DNA from: Methylorubrum salsuginis
Lineage (GTDB): Bacteria; Pseudomonadota; Alphaproteobacteria; Rhizobiales; Beijerinckiaceae
Direction: 5' to 3'
DNA: 64,000 bases
NCBI RefSeq assembly: GCF_900114375.1
Contig: NZ_FOSV01000002.1
Location: 310,001 to 374,000 of the forward strand
Shown: positions 19,742 through 28,260 of the stretch, piece after piece
Numbering within the stretch: position 1 is the first letter of the stretch
Layout: the number at the start of each line of letters is the position of its first letter
Notes under the pieces: model-generated
The model's database searches: none
Told to the model about the DNA's origin: nothing
What the model saw: only the letters and a program-made list of their open reading frames with translations
Translations under genes and position numbers: made by a program

Positions 19742-20872
19742 ATGCAGGACCGCGACAGGAGCCCGACGTTGAAACCCAGCAGCATGCCGCATCTGCCGCA
19801 GCTCGACGGCATCCGTGCGCTCGCGGTCGGGCTGGTGTTCCTGTCCCATGCCGGGCTCGGGCATATCGTGCCGGGCGGGCTCGGGGTCACGATCTTCTTC
19901 TTCCTGAGCGGCTACCTCATCACCACGCTGCTGCGGTTCGAGGCGCTGAACACCGGCGGCGTCAGCCTGCGGAATTTCTATCTGCGCCGCGTCTTCCGCA
20001 TCTTCCCGCCGCTCTACCTGACGCTCCTGTTCTGCGGTGCGCTCTACGCCTTAGGCCTGCTCAAGGGGCCCTACGACGCCGGCGTGGTGCTGATGCAGGC
20101 GACGTTCGCCGGCAACTACGTCACGATGCTGGGCGGCGACATCGCCCACGCCCTGCCGGTGCCGCTGTGGTCGCTCGCCGTGGAGGAGCATTTCTACCTG
20201 CTCTTCCCCCTCGTCTTCCTGCTCGCGGTCGGCCGGATCTCGGCGGCGCGGCTCGCGCTCTTCTGCCTGATCGCCTGCTTCGTCGTCCTGTCGTTCCGGG
20301 TCGCCGCGGTGATGACGCTGGCGGATGCCTCCGACACCTACATCTGGACCCATACCCGCGCGGACTCGATCCTGTTCGGCTGCTGCCTCGCGCTCTGGCG
20401 CAACCCGCTCCTCGACGGCGAGGCCGGCTACCGTCCGGGCGGCTGGCAGGCTCTGGCCGCGCTCGGTGTGATCGGCGCCACCCTGGTGGTGCGGGACGAG
20501 ACCTTCCGGCAGACCCTGCGCTACACGGTCCAGGGCGGCGCCCTGTTCGTGCTGTTCGCCTGCATCCTGCAGCCGGCGCGGGGGAGCGCCTGCGGTCGCG
20601 CGGCCCGGCTTCTGTCGGCGCCGCTGCTGACCCGGATCGGCCTCTACTCGTACACGATCTACCTCGTGCACGCGGCGATGATCGAGGCGATGGCGGAGTT
20701 CACGGATTCCCACCTCGTCCAGGGCATCGCGGGGGCCGCGCTGACCTTCGTCTACGCGGCGCTGATGCACCGCCTCGTCGAGCGCCCGTTCGCCCGGTTG
20801 CGTCGCCGCCTCGACGCGCCCGGCGCCGGCGTGCCGGCACGAGAAGCGCCGCTGGCGGCCCCGGCGCGCTGA
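19742..20872 (+). CDS. membrane acyltransferase 3 family protein
   Basis: OafA/YrhL-type inner-membrane acyltransferase, probably adding an acyl group (often acetyl) to an exported glycan. The 376-residue protein has about 10 TM helices. Family motifs: LPQLDGIRALAVGLVFLSHA (opening helix with the catalytic His), IFFFLSGYLITTLLRFE, FYLRRVFRIFPPLYLTL (R-x10-R) and PLWSLAVEEHFYLLFPLVFL (the WSLxVEEqFYLl signature). I used the ATG at 19742; starts at 19634 or 19694 would translate the repeat, and 19784 (MPHLPQLDG) is also possible. It ends the plus-strand polysaccharide cluster and converges with the SGNH hydrolase gene 7 bases away. Confidence 0.88.
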   Translation: MQDRDRSPTLKPSSMPHLPQLDGIRALAVGLVFLSHAGLGHIVPGGLGVTIFFFLSGYLITTLLRFEALNTGGVSLRNFYLRRVFRIFPPLYLTLLFCGALYALGLLKGPYDAGVVLMQATFAGNYVTMLGGDIAHALPVPLWSLAVEEHFYLLFPLVFLLAVGRISAARLALFCLIACFVVLSFRVAAVMTLADASDTYIWTHTRADSILFGCCLALWRNPLLDGEAGYRPGGWQALAALGVIGATLVVRDETFRQTLRYTVQGGALFVLFACILQPARGSACGRAARLLSAPLLTRIGLYSYTIYLVHAAMIEAMAEFTDSHLVQGIAGAALTFVYAALMHRLVERPFARLRRRLDAPGAGVPAREAPLAAPAR

Positions 20873-20879
20873 CGCCGGT

Positions 20880-21566
20880 TCACCAGCCGCGGGCGACGAG
20901 CGCGTCGTGCACCAGCACGGCGATGACGGCCTGACCGGCGTCGTTGAGGTGGATGTGGTCGGCTCTCAGCGTCTGGGCCGGCACGTCATCCACGATGTCG
21001 GCCCGGTCCCGTGCGGTCGGGTTCAGCCCGTTCATCGCGAGGCCGCGCTCGACCAGGGGGCCGCGCACGTCGAGGAAGCGAAAGCCGTGGTCGTCGCGCA
21101 GGGCGTCGTTGAGCGCGCGGATCGCCCGGTAGCCGGGGCGCCCCCGATGTTCCTCGGGCACGTCGGCGTTGATGATCGACAGGACGAGGCTGCGTTCGCA
21201 GCGCGCCGCCATCGCCTTCAGATCGGCCCGGACCCGGTTGGGATCGTCGTAATTGTTGCGGCCCGCCCAGATCACCGCGACGCCCTCGCGCGAGCGCGGA
21301 TCGGACAGCATCCGGCGGGCGACCTGCGTGGAGGTTTCCCCGCCGATCCCGGCATTGCGCACGGCACGCGGTGGGGCGAAGAGCCGACCCAGGACGGTCG
21401 GGTAGCGTCCGCCATTCGTCTGCACCCCGGCGCCGAAGGTCAGGCTGTCGCCCCAGCAGACGATCGGCGCGGCCGCGGCTTCGGCCCGCCCGGCAAAGCC
21501 CGCGGCCAGCAGGCCCAGGCCGAAGCGGCGGCGGTCGAGGATCGGTGTCGAAGGCGGCATGACCAC
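20880..21566 (-). CDS. exported SGNH/GDSL hydrolase
   Basis: Predicted periplasmic esterase or deacylase, 228 residues. DRRRFGLGLLAAGFAGRAEA at the N-terminus looks like a Tat-type signal peptide (R-R-x-F-x-L, then Ala-rich cleavage). The mature protein carries block I VCWGDSLTFGAG (nucleophile Ser in GDSL), block II GIGGETS (Gly), block III WAGRNNYDD (Asn) and block V ADHIHLNDAG (catalytic Asp-x-x-His). Its substrate could be O-acyl groups on a polysaccharide, given the convergent acyltransferase gene, or a product of the carrier-protein cluster, since it lies at the end of that minus-strand run (23 bases after the GNAT-like gene). ATG at 21560 is an alternative start. Confidence 0.85.
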   Translation of the reverse strand: MVMPPSTPILDRRRFGLGLLAAGFAGRAEAAAAPIVCWGDSLTFGAGVQTNGGRYPTVLGRLFAPPRAVRNAGIGGETSTQVARRMLSDPRSREGVAVIWAGRNNYDDPNRVRADLKAMAARCERSLVLSIINADVPEEHRGRPGYRAIRALNDALRDDHGFRFLDVRGPLVERGLAMNGLNPTARDRADIVDDVPAQTLRADHIHLNDAGQAVIAVLVHDALVARGW

Positions 21567-21589
21567 TCCGGCGCAGCGCTATGGGCGCC

Positions 21590-22552
21590 TTACGCTCCGA
21601 ACAGAACGATCTCCGTATAGGACAGATCCCCCGCCATCGGCGGGTTGGGGCCGCGGGCGAATTTGGGCGCGCGCCCAGGAAAGTAGCGGCCGGGGAGGTC
21701 GGCGCGGCGCTCGACGGCGTCGAGGACGAACCAGGGCATCGCCCGGCGCAGCAGCAGGGCGCGGCCGACCGCGCCGAGGCAGGACGCCAGATCGAGGCCG
21801 GGCGAGTGATAGACCAGCTGGAGGCCGGGAAAGCGCAGCCAGCCGAGCCGGCCCGGCAGCACCTTGATGGCGCGGCGCTGGAACAGCAGCGCGCCGGCCT
21901 TCGCGCCGTCCGACCAGACGAGGCCGAGGCAGCCGTAGGAGACGTGGTCGGCGACCAGCCGGGCTTCTGCCTCGGGTAGCAGCGCAAGCGTCTCGGGCGA
22001 GACGGGGCGCGCCCGGCCCCGGTGGCGGCCGAGGATCGGCAGGGTCAGCATCTGGCCGGCGCAGATCGTCCTGAAGCCGCGGGCCTTGTGCATCGCCCAG
22101 GTCTGGGGCGCGGGTGAGACGTTGACATAGGTCACCGTCCGGTCGCGCATGGCGAAGCCGTCGAGCAGGGTGCCGAGCGAGCGGAATTCCGGCTTCACGT
22201 ACCAGCTCGACAGGTTGCAGCGCAGAGATGGGCCGGCTTCGTCCTCGACCACGCGGTAGAGCGCCAGCAGCACGCCGACCGCCTCGCCGTCCCGCTCGAC
22301 GAGATAGCCGTAGCGCGGCACGCCGTCGGGTAGGGGTTGGGCGCGGTGCCGCGCCAGACCCCGGCGCCAATAGCCCTCCGAACGGTCGGCGAATCCGGTG
22401 CGCAGCAGCGCGATCACCGCGTCGAGGTCGTCCTCCTCGATGGTCCGGCAGCGCGTCTTCGGACGCTCGCGCTTCGGCGTCGCCGGGGCGGGATCGGACG
22501 CGGAGACGAGGGGGACTTCTTCGGATTCGGACAGGGCGAACATCGGCGACAC
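21590..22552 (-). CDS. GNAT-like acyltransferase, unknown substrate
   Basis: 320-residue protein with an N-terminal GNAT-like half. CRTIEEDDLDAVIALLRTGF at about residues 35-54 is a typical GNAT strand 1-helix 1. RYGYLVERDGEAVGVLLALY and LSSWYVKPEFRSLGTLLDGF resemble strands 2-4, with an R/GxxLL acetyl-CoA loop. The C-terminal 150 residues (RRAIKVLPGRLGWLRFPGLQ onwards) look like a second, degenerate GNAT repeat. It may transfer an acyl group from CoA or a carrier protein. It follows the SDR by 119 bases and precedes the SGNH hydrolase, so it is plausibly the last tailoring enzyme of the carrier-protein cluster. No exact family is recognised. Confidence 0.7.
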   Translation of the reverse strand: MSPMFALSESEEVPLVSASDPAPATPKRERPKTRCRTIEEDDLDAVIALLRTGFADRSEGYWRRGLARHRAQPLPDGVPRYGYLVERDGEAVGVLLALYRVVEDEAGPSLRCNLSSWYVKPEFRSLGTLLDGFAMRDRTVTYVNVSPAPQTWAMHKARGFRTICAGQMLTLPILGRHRGRARPVSPETLALLPEAEARLVADHVSYGCLGLVWSDGAKAGALLFQRRAIKVLPGRLGWLRFPGLQLVYHSPGLDLASCLGAVGRALLLRRAMPWFVLDAVERRADLPGRYFPGRAPKFARGPNPPMAGDLSYTEIVLFGA

Positions 22553-22671
22553 TCTCGGAGCTTCGCTGAGCTTGAGGCCGGGGCGGATGCGTGGGCCGCG
22601 TCCGTTCGGATCGGGAGTCAGGTCGGCGGAAGGAGGGGGGCGAGGGGAGGGGATCGGCCCGAGCCGAAGGC

Positions 22672-23415
22672 TCAGGCGGTGCTTCCGGCGTCGATCGTGA
22701 GCACCGTGCCGGTGATGTTGCGGGCTTTGTCCGACATCAGGTAGGCGACGGCGTCGGCTACGTCCTGCGGTTCGGCCAGGCGCTTGAGGGCGCTGCGGTT
22801 GGCGACGCGCGATCGCTCGGCCTCGTCCATCCCCTCCGTCAGGGCCGTCTCGATGAAGCCGGGCGCCACCGCGTTCACCGTGACCCCGAGGCGACCGACC
22901 TCGCGGGCGAGGGACTTGGTGAAGCCGATCATCGAGGCCTTGGTGGCGGCGTAGACCGAGAGCGCGTTGTATCCCGTGAAGGCGATGATCGAGCTGACAT
23001 TGACGATGCGGCCGGCGCCGGCCGTCATCATCCCGCGGGCGAGATACTTGGTGAGCACCATCGGGGCGACGGTGTTGAGATGGACCAGTTCGGCGATCTT
23101 TTTCGCCGGCATGGTGGTGAGCAGGCCCGGCGTGCCGATCGCGGCATTGTTGACGAGGCCATAGACCGGCCCGTGCTCTGCCTTGATCCGCTGGACGAGC
23201 CCTTGCAGCGCGTCGATCTCGCCGAGATCGGCGGCCATGAACCGGATCGCGCCGAAGGGCGCGACCTCGCAGGCCGCCTCCAAAGCTTCGCTCGGGCGGC
23301 GGGCCAGGGCGATCACGCGGAACCCTTCGTTCGCCAGCGTCGAGGCCATGGCGAGGCCCAAGCCCCGGCTCGCTCCGGTGACGACGACGAGGCGGCCTTC
23401 ACGGATTTCGGTCAC
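22672..23415 (-). CDS. short-chain dehydrogenase/reductase (FabG-like)
   Basis: NAD(P)-dependent oxidoreductase of the classical SDR family, 247 residues. The cofactor loop is TGASRGLG (13-20), then NNAAIG (89-94). The catalytic residues are Ser141/142 (NVSSIIAFTG), Tyr155 and Lys159 (YAATK). VAPGFIETALTEGM at about 183-196 and ITGTVLTIDAGSTA at the end are FabG-like, so a beta-ketoacyl- or ketone-S-carrier-protein reductase is a reasonable guess. Arg40 after strand 2 suggests NADPH preference. It starts with GTG at 23415, overlapping the AMP-ligase stop by 4 bases. Together with that ligase and the small carrier protein it forms a tightly coupled three-gene unit. Confidence 0.88.
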   Translation of the reverse strand: MTEIREGRLVVVTGASRGLGLAMASTLANEGFRVIALARRPSEALEAACEVAPFGAIRFMAADLGEIDALQGLVQRIKAEHGPVYGLVNNAAIGTPGLLTTMPAKKIAELVHLNTVAPMVLTKYLARGMMTAGAGRIVNVSSIIAFTGYNALSVYAATKASMIGFTKSLAREVGRLGVTVNAVAPGFIETALTEGMDEAERSRVANRSALKRLAEPQDVADAVAYLMSDKARNITGTVLTIDAGSTA

Positions 23416-24776
23416 GGCATCCTCCGCACCAGCTTGCCGCCCGAGGTGAGCGGCAGGTCCTCGACGAAGCGCACGCTCGCCGGCACCTTGTGGCCGGAGA
23501 GCCGCGGGCGGCAATGGGCGATGATCGCCTTCTTCAGCGCCGCCGGATCGGTGGCGTCGGTGCCGGCGCGCAGCACGACTTCCGCCTCGACCACGGCGCC
23601 GAGGATCGGGTTGGGCCGCGCCCGCACGCGGGACATCGACACGCTGGAATGCAGGTTGACGACGGCCTCGACCTCTTCCGGCTGCACCTTGGCGCCGCCG
23701 ACATTGATGACGCCGCTGCGCCGCCCCAGGAAGTGGTAGCGCTCGCCCCGGCGCTCGACGAGGTCGCCGGTATCGACGAAGCCGTCCTCCGCCATCAGCG
23801 GCTCGGGCGTGGCGCCGAGATAGCGCCGGCCGGTGCGGCCGGAGCGGACGTAGAGCGCGTCGTCGCGCACCGCGATCTCGATGCCGGCGCGTGCGCCGAT
23901 CAGCGCGGCGGGGAACCCCTCGCACCCGTCCTCGACGGTGAAGCCGACGCCGCCCTCGGTCGAGGCGTAGGCATGGGCCATGCGGGCCTCCGGGAAGGCG
24001 GCGCGCAGCAGATCGAGCACGGTCTGGTCGGCGATCTCGCCCGAGAGCCGGACGTAGCGCGGCGCGAGCCGGCTCAGCGCATTGCTCATCAGGGCGAGCC
24101 GCCAATGCGAGGGCGTGCCGAGGATGTGGGTCACTTGCCGCTCGCTCGCGCGGATCAGATAGTCGCGCACCGGCTCGTGCCGGTCGGACAGCACCAGCGA
24201 GGCCGGCGCCAGCATCGCGCGCAAGAAGACCTGGAGGCCGCCGTAGCGGCGGATGTCGTAGAAGGTCGACCAGACCGTGCCGGGTTCGGGCGCGGCCGCC
24301 GTGTTGATGCCGCCGGCCAGCCCGTCGAGGGTGTGGGCGACGAGCTTCGGGGCGCCGGTGGTGCCGGAGGTGGCGAGCGCCCACTCGGTTTCCTGGCCCT
24401 TCTCCGCAGCGGCTTGGGCGGCTGCTTCGACAGCGATGCGGGGGAGGCCCGGCAGATCGCCCTCGGGCAGGCCGTCGGCGTCGCAGACCGCGATCTCGGC
24501 CTCGGAATCCGAGGCGATGCGGGCGACGTGCTCCGGCGCGAGGCCCGGCGGCACCAGGGCGAGGCGCGCGACGAGGCCGTCGAGGGCCAGCATCGCGCGG
24601 GCCGCCGCCATCTGCCCGCCGACGGCGAGCAGCACGCGTTTGCCGGCAAGCCGCTCGCTCACCGACGCGTCGCGCGGTCCGCCGACGATCCCGGCGAGAT
24701 CCCTTTTCTCGCGAGGGTCGGACAGGAACAGGCCCTCCAGCCCGCCCGCCGCAAGGAGTGTCTCGCGCAGGATCAT
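23412..24776 (-). CDS. AMP-forming acyl/aryl ligase (adenylation enzyme)
   Basis: ANL-superfamily adenylating enzyme of 454 residues, short for this family (usual about 500-550). ATP motifs are present: WALATSGTTGAPK (A3, about 132-144), YASTEGG (A5, 270-276), then FVDTGDLVERRG (A7), GRRSGVINVGGAKVQPEEVE (A8) and LPLTSGGKLVRR (A10 with the catalytic Lys). It should adenylate a carboxylate and pass it to a thiol. The carrier protein gene lies 5 bases upstream (24782-25039), so loading of that carrier is more likely than CoA ligation. The short N-terminal domain suggests a small or aromatic substrate, but I cannot read specificity. Confidence 0.85.
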   Translation of the reverse strand: MILRETLLAAGGLEGLFLSDPREKRDLAGIVGGPRDASVSERLAGKRVLLAVGGQMAAARAMLALDGLVARLALVPPGLAPEHVARIASDSEAEIAVCDADGLPEGDLPGLPRIAVEAAAQAAAEKGQETEWALATSGTTGAPKLVAHTLDGLAGGINTAAAPEPGTVWSTFYDIRRYGGLQVFLRAMLAPASLVLSDRHEPVRDYLIRASERQVTHILGTPSHWRLALMSNALSRLAPRYVRLSGEIADQTVLDLLRAAFPEARMAHAYASTEGGVGFTVEDGCEGFPAALIGARAGIEIAVRDDALYVRSGRTGRRYLGATPEPLMAEDGFVDTGDLVERRGERYHFLGRRSGVINVGGAKVQPEEVEAVVNLHSSVSMSRVRARPNPILGAVVEAEVVLRAGTDATDPAALKKAIIAHCRPRLSGHKVPASVRFVEDLPLTSGGKLVRRMP

Positions 24777-24781
24777 GGCGC

Positions 24782-25039
24782 TTACGCCGCCTTCTTGGCC
24801 GCGGCGCGGTCGTAGAGAGCGACGAGGTCGCCGACCGTCACGGGCAGGTCGTCGGCCTCCATCTCGGAGAACGGATCGGCCCCGGTCAGATCCTCCATCC
24901 GGGCGACCAGCAGGGCGAAGCAGAGCGAGTCGAACTCGGTCTCCAGCATCACGAGATCGTCGGTGATCGGCGGCATCCGCTTCTCCTGCTCGGCGGCGAC
25001 GGCGGCGATCTCGGCGTGGACGGTGGAACGCAGGGACAT
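24782..25039 (-). CDS. acyl/peptidyl carrier protein (second carrier)
   Basis: 85-residue acidic carrier protein. Ser38 in ETEFDSLCFALLVARMED is the expected phosphopantetheine site (D-S-L). The four-helix pattern continues with FSEMEADDLPVTVGDLVALY. It differs strongly from the carrier at 28261, including Cys directly after the DSL leucine, so the two probably serve separate loading reactions. I chose the ATG at 25039, preceded by GGAG 9-6 bases upstream; the in-frame GTG four codons earlier overlaps that ribosome-binding site. It sits between the alpha/beta hydrolase (28 bases) and the AMP-ligase (5 bases), the usual layout for a carrier and its dedicated loading enzyme. Confidence 0.8.
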   Translation of the reverse strand: MSLRSTVHAEIAAVAAEQEKRMPPITDDLVMLETEFDSLCFALLVARMEDLTGADPFSEMEADDLPVTVGDLVALYDRAAAKKAA

Positions 25040-25067
25040 GGGAGACTCCACAGGTCGAAAGGTGAGG

Positions 25068-26018
25068 TCAGACGGTCGGGGTGGGCGCGCGCAGCAAATC
25101 CGAAAAATCGCGCGCGATCTCGGACAGGATCGGCCGGGAGCGGGGCACGAGGCGCCCGAGGCCGTAGAAGAAGTGGATCATGCCGGCGTGGCGGGCGTGG
25201 ACGACCGGCACGCCCGCGCGGGTCAGGCGCTCGGCGTAGGTCTCGCCGTCGTCGCGCACGGGGTCGTACTCGGCGGTGTGGATGTGGGCCGGCGGCAGGC
25301 CGGTGAGATCGGTCTCGCGCAGCGGGCAGAAGCGCGGGTTCGGCAGGGCGTCGGGTCCGCAGGCGATCAGGTCGCCCTGGATCGTCGCCTCGTCGAGGAA
25401 ATAGCCGCGGGCGAAGTCGCGGCGCGAGGCGCCGACGCCGTGCACGTCGAGGACCGGGCAGATCAGGAGCTGGGCGGCGAGTGCTTTGCCGGCTCCCAAA
25501 AACTCCTGGCAGACGCGGGCGGCCAGGCCGGCGCCGGCCGACTCGCCGCCGACGGCGAGCCGCGTCGGATCGATGCCGAGGTCGGCCGCGTGCTCCGTCA
25601 CCCAGCGGGTCGCGGCGAGCGCGTCGTCGAGGCCGGCCGGAAACGGATGCTCGGGGGCGAGCCGGTACTCGACCGCGACCACCCGCATCCGGCCCGCGTC
25701 GCAGAGCGTGCGGCATAGTGCGTCGTGGGTGTCGAGATCGCCGGTGACGAGGCCGCCGCCATGCAGGAAGACGAGGCCGGGGCCGGGTGTCTCGCCCTCT
25801 GGCGCCTCGCCCTCCGGCGCGTAGAGGCGAAGTGCCAGCGCGCCGCCGGGACCGGGCATGGTGAGGTCGCGCACGCGCACCGGCCCGGTCGCGAGACCGG
25901 CGGCGGCGAGCTTCGAGAGCCCGCGCAGTCCCTCGCGCCGGGCGGGCAGATCGATGCCGTTCGAGCCCCCGAGCGCCATCATGTCGAGGAAGCGGCTGAC
26001 ATGCGGGTCGAGGGCCAT
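25068..26018 (-). CDS. alpha/beta hydrolase, hormone-sensitive-lipase family
   Basis: 316-residue esterase of family IV. HGGG at 86-89 forms the oxyanion hole. The nucleophile is Ser160 in GGESAGAG. The acid is Asp252 or Asp256 in AEYDPVRDDGETYAE, and the base is His282 in GMIHFFYGLG. DYRLAPE-type VEYRLAPEHPFPAGLDDALA is also a family hallmark. Between the amino acid:carrier-protein ligase and the second carrier-protein gene it may act as a thioesterase or editing hydrolase releasing product or clearing mis-primed carriers. A general esterase role is equally compatible. No signal peptide is seen, so it is cytoplasmic. Confidence 0.85.
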   Translation of the reverse strand: MALDPHVSRFLDMMALGGSNGIDLPARREGLRGLSKLAAAGLATGPVRVRDLTMPGPGGALALRLYAPEGEAPEGETPGPGLVFLHGGGLVTGDLDTHDALCRTLCDAGRMRVVAVEYRLAPEHPFPAGLDDALAATRWVTEHAADLGIDPTRLAVGGESAGAGLAARVCQEFLGAGKALAAQLLICPVLDVHGVGASRRDFARGYFLDEATIQGDLIACGPDALPNPRFCPLRETDLTGLPPAHIHTAEYDPVRDDGETYAERLTRAGVPVVHARHAGMIHFFYGLGRLVPRSRPILSEIARDFSDLLRAPTPTV

Positions 26019-26031
26019 CGCGGCGGCGTCC

Positions 26032-26964
26032 TCAGAGCTTGAGCGCGGCGCGGATCGCGGCCGGCCAGTCGGCGAGAGCCGCGCCGTGGGTGGCGAACAT
26101 CGCCACCGCCAGACGGTCCATGCCGAAGGCGACGCAGCCGGTATGGGCCGGCTCGCCGTCGGCGAGATGGAGGCCCCAGGTCGTGCCGAAATGCTCGCGG
26201 TGATAGTTGAAGCTCATGCAGGCGGTGCCGGCGGCGGCCCCGCGGAGCGGGATCAGCAGCTCGAACTTCAGCGCCTGTTCGAGCTGGCTGAAGGCCATGA
26301 TCTGGCCCAGCCGCCCGAAGAACGGATCGCTCGCGGTCTCGACCGTGTAGGTGAGCCCGAGTTCGTCGGCCATGGCGGTGGCGGTCTTGATCCAGCTTTC
26401 ACGGAAGGCGACGATCTGCTCCGGCGTGCCGATGCGGACGTATTCGCGCATCCGGAAGGATTGCAGCCGGTCGAGATGGCGCGAGGGCTCGCGGCGGAAG
26501 CAGTCGCAGGCCACGTCGAAGCGGTAGCCGGCCTCCGGCACTGGCCCACGGGCGGCGGCGATCGGGTAGACCGGGTAGCAGGCAGCCGGCGTCAGGACGA
26601 GGTCGGCGGTCTCCAGGCCCTCGGTCCAGTCGCCGCCGTTCAGGTGACGGTCGGCATAGCCGCGGATCTCGGTCTCCGACCCCTCCAGGCACGAGACACA
26701 TCCCAAAAGATTCGGAAAGCTCTTGAGGTAGCCGTGGCGCTCGAGATGGGCGCGGCTCATCACCGGCGGGAAGCGGAACACCTCGGTGCCCTCGTCGCGG
26801 CGGGCCGAGATGAAGGCGGCCAGCGCCTCGACCACCGACTCGTAGGCGCCGGTGCGGGCGTAGACGCCGAGGGCGTCCATCGGCTTGAACATCGCGTCGA
26901 ACAGGGAGTCGAGCGGATCGGTCGCGGGCGGGGCGGCCGGCGCGTTCATCACGGGCATGTTCAT
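26032..26964 (-). CDS. amino acid--[acyl-carrier-protein] ligase (seryl-tRNA-synthetase-like)
   Basis: 310-residue homologue of the Bradyrhizobium Bll0957-type enzymes. These resemble the catalytic core of atypical, methanogen-type seryl-tRNA synthetase but lack the tRNA-binding domain, and they load glycine or alanine on the phosphopantetheine of a small carrier protein. Visible class II features are FRREPSRHLDRLQSFRMREY (motif 2, residues 156-175) and CVAFGMDRLAVAMFATHG (motif 3, 277-294). Cys129 (TPAACYP), Glu174 and Cys277 are positioned like the zinc ligands of that family. It lies 38 bases after the acyl-CoA-dehydrogenase-like gene and two genes from a carrier protein, a conserved-looking ligase-flavoprotein-carrier trio. 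Amino acid specificity is inferred, not read. Confidence 0.9.
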   Translation of the reverse strand: MNMPVMNAPAAPPATDPLDSLFDAMFKPMDALGVYARTGAYESVVEALAAFISARRDEGTEVFRFPPVMSRAHLERHGYLKSFPNLLGCVSCLEGSETEIRGYADRHLNGGDWTEGLETADLVLTPAACYPVYPIAAARGPVPEAGYRFDVACDCFRREPSRHLDRLQSFRMREYVRIGTPEQIVAFRESWIKTATAMADELGLTYTVETASDPFFGRLGQIMAFSQLEQALKFELLIPLRGAAAGTACMSFNYHREHFGTTWGLHLADGEPAHTGCVAFGMDRLAVAMFATHGAALADWPAAIRAALKL

Positions 26965-27002
26965 GGCGGGAGACTCTTCGGAAGAGGGCGGAAGAGGAGG
27001 GA

Positions 27003-28202
27003 TCAGGCGCCGAGGGAGGCGGCGACCGGGGACATCAGGGTCGCGGTGGCGAGGTTGGCGACGATGCGGTCGTTGTGGATCATGATCGGCGCCGAGAGGA
27101 TGTCGCGCAGGGCCCGGCCGACGCTGAAGGCGCCGTCCTGGCGGTAGCCGGCGAGCCCGTTGGCCCGCAGCGCGCTCGACACCGCCGCGACGGCGAGTTC
27201 GGAGACCTCGACCTTGAGCATCGTGATCGCGGTCTGAAAATCGAGGGCGGCCAGGGCCGTCGCGTCGTCGCCCGCGGCCTCGAACCGGTCGAGCCCCTGG
27301 ACGATGAGCGCACGGGCCTGCTTCAGGCTGGAGACGGCGCGGGCGTAGTGGAGCGCGCCGGGCGGGGCGACGCCGCCCGCGCCCCGCATGGCGGTGCGGG
27401 TGAAGGCTTGAGCCCGATCCACGGCGCTGGCCGCGATGCCGGCCCAGGCGCTCGACCAGAGGATGTGCGAGACCGGCGTCATGGTCTGATTGTGGACATC
27501 GCCGTAGCGGGCGGAGAGCACCTGCTCGGGGCGGCCCTTGGCGACGAGGCGGAAGCCGCTGCTGCAGGTGCCGCGCATCCCGAGTGTCTCCCAGCCGCTC
27601 AGGCGCTCCAGGACGTAGTCCTCCTTGAGGAAGACGCAGAGCACCTGATCGGAGGCGGCGGCCTCGGCGTTGCGGCGGGCGACGGTGACGACGCCGTCGG
27701 CCTGGGCGCCGTAGGAGATCACCGTGGCGGCCCGCTCCAGGCTGACGCTCGCGCCGTCGGTCTCGATGGCGGCGGCCGAGGAGCGGACGTTGCCGCCGCC
27801 CTGGCCTTCCGTGGTGGAGGAGGCCAGCAGCAGCTGCTCGTCGGCGATGCGGCGGATCAGGCCGTCGCGCCACACGTCGCCGCGGCCGTGCCGGGTCAGG
27901 CAGGCGACCTTGGTCTGGTGCATGGCGAAGATCATCGCGGTCGAGGCGCAGGCACGGCCGAGGGTGTAGCAGATGTCGGCGAGCGCCCGGATCGTGGCGC
28001 CCTCGCCGCCGAGTTCGATCGGCACCGCCGCGCCGAGCAGGCGCTGGGATTTCAGGGCGGAGACCGCCTCCTCGGGGAAGCGCCCGTCGCGGTCCACCGC
28101 CTCGGCGTGGAGGGCGGCCACCGCAGCGACAGCCGCGGCGCGGGCGGTGAGGTCGGTGGCGAGGGCGGTGTCGTCGGGACCGGTCATCGGCTGGATGGTC
28201 AT
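27003..28202 (-). CDS. acyl-CoA dehydrogenase-like flavoprotein without catalytic Glu
   Basis: 399-residue ACAD-fold protein. The FAD/substrate region is visible (LLASSTTEGQGGGNVRSSAA near residue 130, LSGWETLGMRGTCSSGFRLV near 205). The C-terminal helix hairpin is ANGLAGYRQDGAFSVGRALR then DILSAPIMIHNDRI. In normal family members the last segment reads RDxxxxxIxEGTxEI with Glu as catalytic base. Here that position is Ile (MIHN), so simple alpha,beta-dehydrogenation is unlikely. Relatives lacking the base include FMN/FADH2-dependent monooxygenases and N-oxygenases, and a flavin reductase is encoded two genes upstream. I propose oxidation of a carrier-bound amino acid. It starts at ATG 28202 with a GGGGAG site 9 bases away. 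Confidence 0.82.
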   Translation of the reverse strand: MTIQPMTGPDDTALATDLTARAAAVAAVAALHAEAVDRDGRFPEEAVSALKSQRLLGAAVPIELGGEGATIRALADICYTLGRACASTAMIFAMHQTKVACLTRHGRGDVWRDGLIRRIADEQLLLASSTTEGQGGGNVRSSAAAIETDGASVSLERAATVISYGAQADGVVTVARRNAEAAASDQVLCVFLKEDYVLERLSGWETLGMRGTCSSGFRLVAKGRPEQVLSARYGDVHNQTMTPVSHILWSSAWAGIAASAVDRAQAFTRTAMRGAGGVAPPGALHYARAVSSLKQARALIVQGLDRFEAAGDDATALAALDFQTAITMLKVEVSELAVAAVSSALRANGLAGYRQDGAFSVGRALRDILSAPIMIHNDRIVANLATATLMSPVAASLGA

Positions 28203-28260
28203 GGCGTGGCTCCCCAGATCTGAAGCCGGCCGTGCCGGCAGTTCTTTCGTTCTCGTCAGG

